Origin: Apoderus coryli
Lineage: Eukaryota; Arthropoda; Insecta; Coleoptera; Attelabidae
Direction of reading: 5' to 3'
NCBI GenBank assembly: GCA_911728435.2
Contig: OU452210.1
Span: 13,950,001-14,014,000 of the forward strand
Length of the DNA stretch: 64,000 nt
Shown here: piece after piece, positions 25,501 to 29,630 of the stretch
Position numbering within the stretch: the first letter of the stretch is position 1
How the letters are laid out: the number at the start of each line of letters is the position of its first letter
Made by a program: the position numbers and the translations under genes
Notes under the pieces: model-generated
What the model was told of the DNA's origin: nothing
Seen by the model: only the letters and a program-made list of their open reading frames with translations
The model's database searches: none

Positions 25501-27104
25501 CGTCTGCGCTAGTACTTCTGGATTTGAGCAAGGCTTTCGACACAATCGATCATAAGTTATTTTGTGCAAAATTACACTATTATGGGTTTGACGAAGCAAC
25601 AATAAATTTCGCGCGTAGTTATCTGTCCGATCGTACCCAAGAAGTTATGATAGATAGGGAAAAATCTGAGTCTCTTCATCTGACCAGGGGCGTGCCACAG
25701 GGATCTATTCTGGGTCCTTTGTTTTTTGTTATTTTTACCACAGATATTTTAGATTGTCTTAATTCATGTTATATACATCAATATGCGGATGACACCCAAG
25801 TTTATGTTTCTTTTAATAAAAATAACTCTCATAATGTAGAAAACAAAATAAATGATACTCTTAATCGAATTCAAACATATTGCATTAGTAATGGTTTAAA
25901 ACTAAATCCTTTAAAGTCGAATGTTATATATTTTGGTCATGAAAACAACTTGAATATTAAAATAGATCAGAGTATGATATCTACTAAAACAGAGGTCAGG
26001 AACTTGGGAGTAATATTTGATAATAGCCTGCGGTTTAAAACGCAAGTTAGTAAGATTGTCCAGAGAGCCTATATGTCTTTGCGAAATTTATATAGAAGTA
26101 GGTATGTTTTAAGTAGACATATGAAACAAAAATTATGCGAAAGCCTGGTCTTGAGCCATTGTAATTATTGCGATGTGGTTTACGGTCCCTGTTTGGATGT
26201 ACAATATCAATATAAAATTCAGAAAATTCAGAACTCTTGTGTACGTTTTATTTTTGGCCTGAGCCTGAGAGATCACATTAGCGAACGACTTACGGAGTTA
26301 AAATGGTTGACTATGAAAAAGCGTAGAGAGTTACATATGGCATGTTTGATTCATAAAATTATGAAATCTGGGGCTCCGTCATACCTGAGAGAGAAACTAT
26401 GTCACAGACATATTGTGCATGATAGAGATACGCGATACCGCCACCTCCTCAGCATACCAAAACATAGATCTGCTTTATTTGAACGTTCGTTCTCCTATGT
26501 TGCTTCTCATTTGTATAATAAAATACCTGCAGAAATGAAATTGCTGTCAACCTATAGCTTTAAAAATAATTATAAGGAGTACCTTTTGAACAATGGCTGA
26601 TGCTCTGTCTCACCCTACCTGTTTTTGCATTTATGTGTTACATGAATGTTTGTTTGATTATTGTTGTTGAAAATTATTGAAAATTATTGCTAATGATATA
26701 TTGTTGTCATGATATTTCGTTTTCTTTTAATATATATTTTTTTTTTTTCTTTGTGAGAACTCAAATTTGTTTATTTAGATAGTGTAGTGTAAGTACCTAT
26801 TGTATTTAATTCGTGTATATATGCTCGGTTAAGCAAACAGCCTTTGCTGATCTTCGCCGAGTTGAAAATAAAGTCCGTTTATTATTATTATTATTATTAT
26901 TATTTGTACCTCTCAACATGTAGTATTTCTGAGACTTCAAAAATATTTGTTTGCTTCATTTAGTTTTATATATAAGTATGTTAATATTATTTACAGATAA
27001 CAGAGGCTCTAATAACTGATCCTCAATGCCGACGTTTGCATTTGGATCAGAAGTTGGACAGTGTAGCGTACACACTCGGAGGTGAGGATAGTTCAGCTTG
27101 CTGA
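241..27104 (+). CDS. PlexA: Plexin A, 3' part of gene (15 exons)
   Basis: Plexin A is a single-pass cell-surface receptor for class 1 semaphorins. It steers axons by switching off Rap/R-Ras-type GTPases through its cytoplasmic GAP domain. The joined exons give 1,847 residues, numbered here from the first whole codon (GTC at 243). In order: Sema propeller (1 to about 430), PSI 1 (about 432-480), PSI 2 (about 570-605), PSI 3 (about 735-770), IPT/TIG repeats (about 789-1160), one membrane helix (about 1198-1219), juxtamembrane coiled segment, then the split GAP domain with an inserted Rho-binding domain (about 1459-1515). The GAP arginines are visible in [12 protein letters not shown] (R1387/R1388) and LPLRFWVNF (R1695). 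The protein ends GGEDSSAC. All 14 splice junctions have GT-AG borders and consistent phase. Fly PlexA is about 1,945 residues, so only some 60-100 residues are missing upstream. PlexB is less likely, because the Sema and PSI text follows insect PlexA throughout. Confidence 0.95.
1515..2370 (+). other. PlexA intron 1, proximal part, nothing recognised
   Basis: AT-rich intronic sequence. The open frame beyond 1514 shows no Sema or PSI character and is intron read-through. No repeat or coding signal that I can name. Confidence 0.6.
2375..3270 (+). pseudogene. Degraded mariner-type transposase (HTH plus DDE remnants)
   Basis: Three short overlapping frames together resemble a transposase of the insect mariner-like group that starts with a DUF4817-type helix-turn-helix. 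An N-terminal stretch with [15 protein letters not shown] lies near 2430-2490. The first catalytic region, [20 protein letters not shown], lies near 2778-2840. A QQDG segment near 2998-3010 is the second aspartate, preceded by a TGA stop where family members have Trp. The third motif (normally SPDL.P.D) is largely deleted near 3090. The region is GC-richer than the surrounding intron, a sign of later arrival. At least two frameshifts, one stop and internal deletions make it inactive. No clear TIR was found. Confidence 0.8.
3350..3829. mobile_element. Palindromic MITE, copy 1, with a second MITE nested inside
   Basis: Begins CCACGGATAGAGTTTGGAAG and ends with the inverse, so arms of about 125 bp face each other. 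Inside, at about 3473-3708, a second inverted pair reads TACAGGGTATATCAAAA and, at the far side, TTTTGATATACCCTGTA. This is the usual form of a mariner-type MITE flanked by TA. No coding potential; the short - strand frame at 3500-3730 is part of the repeat. Confidence 0.8.
3830..4177. mobile_element. Palindromic MITE, copy 2, tandem with copy 1
   Basis: Directly follows copy 1 and repeats the same outer arms: left from about 3845 (CAGTTTGGAAGAAGAAAAAC), right ending CTCTATCCGTGG at 4177. It also carries the same inner CAGGGTATATC pair (about 3964 and 4045). It is about 130 bp shorter because the inner loop is smaller. Confidence 0.8.
4392..4735 (+). repeat. Left terminal inverted repeat of the DD41D element
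   Basis: Pairs with 6136-6479. It includes a GC-richer patch (CCCCCTAGCGGGGG, itself a small palindrome, at about 4527-4540) and ends internally near the segment that reads TAAGTTTTAATTA. The short frames seen in the mirror copy are not genes. Confidence 0.9.
4836..5910 (-). pseudogene. DD41D transposase, one frameshift near the 3' end
   Basis: A DDE/D transposase of the IS630-Tc1-mariner superfamily, which cuts and pastes the surrounding element at TA. The best start is the ATG at 5910 ([19 protein letters not shown]); the frame is open further upstream, but only from a TTG. Seen in order: N-terminal HTH, a second HTH with [13 protein letters not shown], then catalytic [19 protein letters not shown] and SPDLSPLD. 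Counting 41 residues between the second and third aspartates gives DD41D, the spacing reported for rosa/Visitor-type elements. The frame stops at 5005, in a run of six A after LSGALKK. Past one surplus A, the family-like C-terminus continues in another frame to TAA at 4836-4838. A Ser replaces the usual Trp just before GALK. Probably inactive, but only just. Confidence 0.88.
6136..6479 (-). repeat. Right terminal inverted repeat of the DD41D element
   Basis: Mirror copy of 4392-4735. The + strand open frame starting near 6368 lies mostly in this repeat and is not a gene. Confidence 0.9.
6480..6683 (+). other. PlexA intron 1, distal end
   Basis: AT-rich, no gene. Ends in the acceptor TTATTATAG directly before exon b. 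Confidence 0.7.
6684..6784 (+). CDS. PlexA: PlexA exon b: first PSI domain
   Basis: Short exon reading [19 protein letters not shown] and then [14 protein letters not shown], the cysteine-rich PSI (plexin-semaphorin-integrin) fold that follows the Sema propeller. It starts in phase 0 after TTATAG and ends AA|GTAAGT, leaving two bases that join the G of exon c to make Lys. It is too short to appear as a long open frame and was placed by homology and splice phase. Confidence 0.93.
6930..8752 (+). mobile_element. 5'-truncated LINE in PlexA intron 2, frameshifted RT
   Basis: A non-LTR retrotransposon remnant in the same direction as PlexA. From about 6975 a reverse-transcriptase frame can be followed, with [15 protein letters not shown], then [50 protein letters not shown] and the active-site FFADD (near 7870). 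The C-terminal part, with [10 protein letters not shown] and PVHIMCNNF, ends at 8691. The frame changes near 7207 and near 7915 through small deletions, so it is dead. It resembles the copy at 45.5-47.0 kb but is a different family. The group looks Jockey/CR1-like; I cannot fix the clade by eye. The 5' end near 6930 is approximate. Confidence 0.88.
8857..9355 (+). CDS. PlexA: PlexA exon c: end of PSI 1, IPT-like linker, PSI 2
   Basis: Starts after GGTTTTCTAG; its first G completes the Lys codon from exon b, then [11 protein letters not shown] and [19 protein letters not shown] follow. PSI 2 is clear in [14 protein letters not shown] and [12 protein letters not shown]. The donor is AAT|GTAAAT after ISGEN, phase 0. 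The open frame runs on to 9394 only by chance. The segment is extracellular. Confidence 0.93.
9356..9740 (+). other. PlexA intron 3, proximal part
   Basis: AT-rich, including an A-rich low-complexity tract at about 9690-9745. No coding signal. Confidence 0.6.
9741..10085 (+). repeat. Direct repeat, copy 1, in PlexA intron 3
   Basis: Runs from GAAAATGTTTCTATCTATT (about 9750) to GAACTACCATATCTCT (about 10084). The same text returns at 10196-10632, including CACCTCTAGGAGCTTATAG and the GTGGTGGACGTTATTTTTTA segment. Each unit also contains the short inverse pair AATGTTTCTAT / ATAGAAACATT. No coding potential; probably a non-autonomous element duplicated in tandem. Confidence 0.75.
10196..10632 (+). 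repeat. Direct repeat, copy 2, with internal duplication
   Basis: Second copy of 9741-10085. Its 5' part is itself duplicated: AATGTTTCTATCTAT occurs at about 10206 and again at about 10338, each after a CACCCTGTG.AATAATTTCAT segment (about 10153 and 10300). The tail phrase ACCATATCTCTCTATTTTGA also occurs at 10622. Confidence 0.75.
10900..11091 (-). pseudogene. THAP-domain fragment antisense in PlexA intron 3
   Basis: A 63-codon - strand frame contains [18 protein letters not shown] and [14 protein letters not shown], the C-terminal half of a THAP zinc finger (CxxH, then an AVP box). THAP domains bind DNA and occur in P-element transposases and many insect host proteins. The N-terminal C2 half is not visible upstream, though a possible acceptor (TTTTTAG) lies just 5'. 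A possible donor, TAT|GTAAAC, lies near the end. So it could be one exon of a split gene, but most likely a stranded relic. Confidence 0.6.
11100..13390 (+). other. Rest of PlexA intron 3
   Basis: No gene supported. At 11790-11870 two adjacent copies of a phrase of about 50 bp (ACCATATCTCTCTA.TTTGAA then ATTCGTTGGTT) echo the ends of the 9.7-10.6 kb repeats. An A/T hairpin with arms TAGCATGATATA / TATATCATGCTA lies at about 12797-12832. The intron ends in ATTTTTAG at 13390. Confidence 0.6.
13391..13624 (+). CDS. PlexA: PlexA exon d: extracellular segment between PSI 2 and PSI 3
   Basis: Phase-0 exon of 78 codons, ending [12 protein letters not shown] before ACT|GTAAGT. It contains [19 protein letters not shown], matching the LLPN.V.KEI stretch of insect PlexA, and [13 protein letters not shown]. 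An IPT-like extracellular strand set. Confidence 0.92.
13625..14836 (+). other. PlexA intron 4
   Basis: No gene recognised. A + strand frame at 14426-14686 has no family signature that I recognise. Ends in ATTTTAG. Confidence 0.6.
14837..15094 (+). CDS. PlexA: PlexA exon e: third PSI domain
   Basis: 86 codons in phase 0, starting [14 protein letters not shown]. Contains the PSI 3 cysteines in [19 protein letters not shown] and CQYSETCQ, then CPRPRIDM before ATG|GTAACC. The preceding text [15 protein letters not shown] is strongly conserved in insect PlexA. Confidence 0.94.
15155..15940 (+). CDS. PlexA: PlexA exon f: IPT/TIG repeats
   Basis: 262 codons in phase 0 after TTTTTTGTAG. It begins [18 protein letters not shown], the start of the first clear IPT (immunoglobulin-like plexin/transcription factor) repeat. 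A second begins [17 protein letters not shown] and a third [18 protein letters not shown]. Many N-glycosylation sequons (for example NRT, NYT). Ends AAG|GTAAGA; the frame runs on to 16036 as intron read-through. Rod-like stalk of the ectodomain. Confidence 0.94.
15941..16300 (+). other. PlexA intron 6, proximal part
   Basis: No gene recognised. The - strand frame at 16080-16310 has no family signature. Confidence 0.5.
16300..16625 (+). pseudogene. Mariner (DD34D-like) transposase relic
   Basis: Near 16379-16460 the + strand reads [10 protein letters not shown], a stop where Trp is normal, then [19 protein letters not shown]. This is the first catalytic-aspartate region of mariner transposases of the GDETWVHHY type. 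A frameshift follows near 16470, and a PKKFK-like stretch appears in another frame. Only the middle of the protein is left. Just downstream (16635) TATACAGGGCGGCCCATTAG looks like another mariner-type terminus. Confidence 0.7.
17178..17220 (-). ncRNA. Hammerhead-like motif in left arm of the 16.8-kb element
   Basis: Read on the - strand: CCA (stem I), CTGATGA core, T, stem II arms GGAACT and AGTTCC (6 bp) around loop AGTATGA, then GAA, palindromic stem III ACATGT, T (cleavage position), TGG (stem I). All invariant core bases of a hammerhead ribozyme are present. Stem III is self-complementary, so pairing of two copies would be needed. Activity is inferred, not shown. Confidence 0.6.
17421..17463 (+). 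ncRNA. Hammerhead-like motif in right arm of the 16.8-kb element
   Basis: Mirror copy of 17178-17220. The core CTGATGA and GAAACATGT are intact, but one G of stem II is lost, leaving GAACT pairing with AGTTC and one bulged C. Probably weaker than the left copy. Confidence 0.5.
18402..18731 (+). CDS. PlexA: PlexA exon g: last extracellular IPT segment
   Basis: 110 codons in phase 0. Starts [16 protein letters not shown] right after TTGTATTATCAG and ends DENGIK before AAG|GTAAGA. The conserved [15 protein letters not shown] and [21 protein letters not shown] identify the fourth IPT repeat. The upstream open frame from 18324 is intron. Confidence 0.93.
18732..19949 (+). other. PlexA intron 7
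   Basis: No gene recognised apart from the hammerhead-like motif at 18921-18960 on the - strand. Ends in AAATTTTCAG. Confidence 0.6.
18921..18960 (-). ncRNA. Degenerate hammerhead-like motif in PlexA intron 7
   Basis: On the - strand: GAGT (stem I), CTGAAGA core, G, stem II arms GGAGC and GCTCC around AGATTA, then AAA where GAA is required, palindrome ACGT, T, GCTT (stem I with two G-T pairs). The catalytic G12 position is A, so it should be inactive, but the architecture is the same as in the other motifs. Confidence 0.45.
19950..20220 (+). CDS. PlexA: PlexA exon h: membrane-proximal ectodomain and transmembrane helix
   Basis: Starts [15 protein letters not shown], then the membrane helix with [20 protein letters not shown] (about residues 1198-1219), a stop-transfer YRRKS, and the juxtamembrane coiled segment [17 protein letters not shown]. 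Ends ...TTA G|GTAACG, phase 1. The G joins CT of exon i to give Ala (ECKLAFAEL). Confidence 0.94.
20221..20996 (+). other. PlexA intron 8
   Basis: AT-rich. A coding-like stretch at 20800-20930 is discussed under rejected items. Ends in TTTTTTTGTAG. Confidence 0.6.
20997..21139 (+). CDS. PlexA: PlexA exon i: start of the cytoplasmic GAP domain
   Basis: 143 bp: two bases finishing Ala, then [34 protein letters not shown] and [10 protein letters not shown] before AAA|GTAATA. This is the opening of the plexin GAP fold. It was placed by splice phase and family text. Confidence 0.92.
21196..21329 (+). CDS. PlexA: PlexA exon j: GAP domain
   Basis: Begins [20 protein letters not shown] after TTTGTTTCAG and ends SFNIRN plus AA|GTAAGT (phase 2). 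Insect PlexA has the same [17 protein letters not shown] stretch. The two trailing bases join A of exon k to make Lys. Confidence 0.92.
21330..22623 (+). other. PlexA intron 10
   Basis: Contains the mariner relic at 21830-22215; otherwise AT-rich with no gene. Ends in TTGCTATTTCAG. Confidence 0.6.
21830..22215 (+). pseudogene. Mariner transposase relic
   Basis: Near 21853-21960 the + strand reads [20 protein letters not shown], close to the RIVTCDEKWI catalytic block of mariners, then [14 protein letters not shown]. Near 22140 a FISDGIQKL phrase matches the C-terminal FxxDGIxKL of the family. Most of the DDE core between is deleted or scrambled. Distinct from the relic at 16.3 kb. Confidence 0.65.
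22624..22972 (+). CDS. PlexA: PlexA exon k: GAP arginine-finger exon
   Basis: 349 bp. After the junction Lys: [20 protein letters not shown], then [13 protein letters not shown] with the first pair of GAP arginines (R1387/R1388), [20 protein letters not shown] and [15 protein letters not shown]. Ends GTG|GTACGT, phase 0. The arginine finger points into the bound GTPase and its loss abolishes plexin GAP activity in known family members; here it is intact. Confidence 0.95.
23043..23196 (+). CDS. PlexA: PlexA exon l: Rho-family GTPase-binding domain
   Basis: [20 protein letters not shown], then [20 protein letters not shown] and [11 protein letters not shown]. This is the ubiquitin-like RBD inserted in the GAP domain, which binds Rac/Rnd-type GTPases. 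Ends G|GTAAGT in phase 1. Confidence 0.94.
23300..24021 (+). CDS. PlexA: PlexA exon m: GAP domain, second half
   Basis: The first two bases complete Glu, then [20 protein letters not shown]. 240 further codons, including [13 protein letters not shown], the segment around residues 1600-1660 with LVKPVDDHQ, and the second arginine motif [15 protein letters not shown] (R1695). Ends [16 protein letters not shown]; the frame runs on 12 codons into the intron. Both arginine motifs are present, so GAP activity is expected. Confidence 0.95.
24105..24287 (+). CDS. PlexA: PlexA exon n: C-terminal GAP helices
   Basis: 61 codons in phase 0 after [30 protein letters not shown], then [14 protein letters not shown] and [12 protein letters not shown] before CCG|GTAAGA. 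The preceding intron is only 83 bp. Confidence 0.95.
24354..26904 (+). mobile_element. 5'-truncated LINE in the last PlexA intron
   Basis: A non-LTR retrotransposon copy of about 2.55 kb, in PlexA orientation. It ends in a run of ATT triplets (about 26880-26904). TACCTCTCA occurs at 24345-24353 and again at 26907-26915 and is probably the target-site duplication. Without it the intron would be only about 150 bp. The 5' end cuts into the endonuclease domain. No internal stop or frameshift was seen in the long frame, so this is the youngest-looking LINE here. Confidence 0.88.
24411..26600 (+). CDS. LINE endonuclease tail plus reverse transcriptase (ORF2, N-truncated)
   Basis: About 729 codons open to a TGA at 26598-26600, without a genuine start: the listed first codon is GTG and the frame simply enters from truncated endonuclease. 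The SDH-like endonuclease end is seen as [14 protein letters not shown] motifs follow: [62 protein letters not shown], the active-site QYADDTQVY (near 25785) and [13 protein letters not shown]. The enzyme copies its own RNA into nicked target DNA. The clade is probably Jockey/CR1-like by GVPQGS and YADD context. Intact RT but no endonuclease, so it could not move by itself. Confidence 0.9.
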   Translation: MRHVGMHDITDHQLILCELKLVHVRAESKYIQYRDFRHVDMVRFRSDLQNCNWFEVFNVNSIDDKVDLLTTNVLSLFDSHAPLRVARVTKPKSPWFTDVLRIMKRERNKLFSKYKRTRDPRDWGAYKEMRNLFTTAVRAEKKAYIEFINRTKKSRDVWVALDQLNVYKSKRKTINDLPENLKDANKINDYFIDSVLNMAPPVQDATADFYMDNIRCEATFHLSFVTDDDVLSSMAELRSGAAGADDLTLDMVKICHPTITPLMTHIFNECISQSYFPIKWKNAVVLPRPKTTIVQEISDLRPISLLPVFSKIFEKIIYKQVIRYLNDNNLFSNFQSGFRKGLSTATALLRVLDDIIKAMDGGDTSALVLLDLSKAFDTIDHKLFCAKLHYYGFDEATINFARSYLSDRTQEVMIDREKSESLHLTRGVPQGSILGPLFFVIFTTDILDCLNSCYIHQYADDTQVYVSFNKNNSHNVENKINDTLNRIQTYCISNGLKLNPLKSNVIYFGHENNLNIKIDQSMISTKTEVRNLGVIFDNSLRFKTQVSKIVQRAYMSLRNLYRSRYVLSRHMKQKLCESLVLSHCNYCDVVYGPCLDVQYQYKIQKIQNSCVRFIFGLSLRDHISERLTELKWLTMKKRRELHMACLIHKIMKSGAPSYLREKLCHRHIVHDRDTRYRHLLSIPKHRSALFERSFSYVASHLYNKIPAEMKLLSTYSFKNNYKEYLLNNG
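26997..27104 (+). CDS. PlexA: PlexA last exon
   Basis: 35 codons and [22 protein letters not shown], then [16 protein letters not shown]. It follows the acceptor ATTATTTACAG and closes the GAP domain. It is short and separated from the previous exon by a LINE, so it is easily missed. Confidence 0.95.
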   Translation: MTEALITDPQCRRLHLDQKLDSVAYTLGGEDSSAC

Positions 27105-28270
27105 CCTCGTGAGTCACCTGATCCGCTGCTGCCACGACCCCTGGCGCCCTGATTCCAAGCGCATTTGGTATTGACACACATGCTTTTTAATAGCTCTATG
27201 TAATATAATAAATAATTTCGTTCTTTATTACTTTTTTTTGGGATTAAAGCAATAACCATCAAATACTTAATCTAATTATTTTGAATGGATTAAACTGAAA
27301 TTTGAAATTAGTACCTATTATAAATCTGGGGGAAAATATTTAATGAAATTTGTTTAATTTCGGAAAAATGATTATTTATTTCGCAAAGAGAAGTTTCCCT
27401 TTTAATATTGTAATAATAGTCAATTCAATTAATTAATAGTGAATAGTATTTTTAAAAGATACATCATTTTATAACAACAATGTTTTGGATAGAGATCTAT
27501 ATTTTCGAAACTCAGTTTTGAAAGTCTTAAAATATACATAAAACATTGGAATTTGGTTTTTCAAATATAGACCAAAATTTCCAAATATTTTCATCAAAAC
27601 TAGACGTGCTGCGACAGCTTCGCAAAAATTAGAACATACATTGGAAAAGACACATTATTTTAGATAGACTGCTGTATTTTTAGAAAATTTATATTATATA
27701 AAATAAAATGCTTGAAATTCAAAATAAATAATTACTGTTCATGTGTGTTATTACGAATTTATTTCAAGAAGGATCGAAATTCTGTCTAAAATTGTTAGTT
27801 TCAAAACCAAAATTCCTTAAAAAAAAATGTATGGAACCAAATAAAGATTTTAAAAATCAAAGCGAGAGCATTTTAGGTATAGCCAAACAAATTTTAACGA
27901 AAAATTTAAGAAATAATCGTTAAAACAAATTGGTACTGAGTCCACAATTTTTTTTAATAAATTAAAGTAACTGATCAAAAAAAATTATATAGAAAGTACT
28001 TCATTCAATCCAACAGTTCTCTAATCAGATGTATGTAATAAGATTTTTATTATTATCACTAAAATATTTAAACAAAACAACTCTCATATTTTTTTATGAA
28101 AGATAGGTTTCTATTCAGAACTGTTTTGTTTTGTATGTTGCATTTGCTGTTAAAACTTCAGCTCAATCATCAAAACTTGCTTAAAACTATTTATTTTGAT
28201 TTATCTAATTTTATTGAGCTGTATTGTAACAGTAAATACATGTTACAAAATTAAAATTTGCAAATAAAAT
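27105..28270 (+). other. Probable PlexA 3' UTR and flanking AT-rich DNA
   Basis: No gene. A TAATAAATAATTT phrase near 27203 could serve as a poly(A) signal, but AT-richness makes this weak. The frame at 27741-27923 is not recognised. Confidence 0.4.
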
Positions 28271-28279
28271 AAATAGCAT

Positions 28280-28430
28280 GTGTGTGCAATTCGAGCGTGT
28301 TATACTGTGATATGGCGCATGATCAGGTGACTGTGATTGGGATGCGTACTTACCCTCCAGCGGCCGCTAGTTTCCTTCCTGAGTGCCTCGCTACGCTGAT
28401 GGGACGTGTGACCTGGACAGTGAATTTATT
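28280..28430. other. GC-rich island with a consensus splice donor on the - strand
   Basis: In very AT-rich DNA this block contains GCGGCCGC and, read on -, a CTGGAGG|GTAAGTACG donor at 28353, with a CTGTCCAG acceptor-like end near 28410. It could be a non-coding exon of an unknown - strand transcript. No protein signature. Confidence 0.3.
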
Positions 28431-29553
28431 TTCTTATTTTTAATAGATTAGAAATTATTTGTAACCTGGGACCGATCAGACTTTTATACACATTCCTTAA
28501 AAGAGAACTGACAATTTAAGTATTCTCTTAAAGAACAAAAATAAAGTTATTAAAGTCTGATCGTACTACACAAAAAAGATGACCGACCTGTAGCTACATT
28601 TGTATGCAAAAACCTATATAGCAAAATTTGACTACATATTGGTTTTCAAGTAAAACTGTTAGTGATGTTGGGAAATTACTTTACTAGAAGCTATTCAATG
28701 AATAATTGTGTGCTAAACTTATAATTACCTGACTAGTTTCGTGTTAAGACATTAATTGTTCTAACTATCTATTTCAAACACTCGCAGAACAATTCTACAA
28801 ATTATTTTGAAACGTTATAAGCTAATTATGTTTGGCTCTAACTAAAGCCATGCATTTCTACTATAATTAATATTGTTGTCGAATTATTACGCGTTTCTGA
28901 TTTTAATATAAATGACACGTGCACTTTGATGAGATTTTATCAACTTATAAAATTCTTTATTTTATTTTTGTTAATTGTTGTGTTTTATTTTTCATTAATA
29001 TTCTTTGGTTTATAAATAAAAACTAAAACTTAATTGACTTGGTCAACTAGAGCATAATACGTTAAAACTGTTGTAGGTAGATAGTAAGCTGTATTCTTAC
29101 AATTTTATAATGAATTATTGCTCAATATTTGAAGCCAATTATTTATCACAGCTGACGTTTTTCATTCATTGAATATAAAGATCGTTTATAAAACTGTTTT
29201 TAGCGGGTATATAAAAAACCAAACACATGCGATATGATTTGTGTTTTGTATGTACGTTTTCGACAGATGGATTGCATTTTGAATTATTACAAATTTAACT
29301 GTGCAGCAAATAGTCAATCAAATGTGATTTTTAAATGCTGCAATTGAATTTGTTTTTGATGTTCATTAAAATTAAAAAAAAAAACACTAAAGGTTTCGAG
29401 TGTAAAACTAGTTTTACAGGGATTTTTCTTACAACATACTCTAGAGTTTTAATGGTTTTTCATCTGTTTATTAAATTATTCATGATATATTGCAGAACAT
29501 GCAAATCCTAAATTTATTCACTCTACTACAATTTAGTTAAACTACTGAATCCA

Positions 29554-29630
29554 GGTATCAACGGAGTTGAAGAGATCAATGTCTTTCCTGTAAAAGAAAT
29601 TGAAATGCCCGAGAAGCAATATATCTCTAC
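29554..29630 (+). other. Orphan exon-like segment
   Basis: Follows AATCCAG and ends CTCTAC|GTAAGTAA. It is open in one frame only: INGVEEINVFPVKEIEMPEK, then QYIST. It is less AT-rich than its flanks. I do not recognise the protein. It could be an exon of an unknown + strand gene or chance. Confidence 0.3.
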
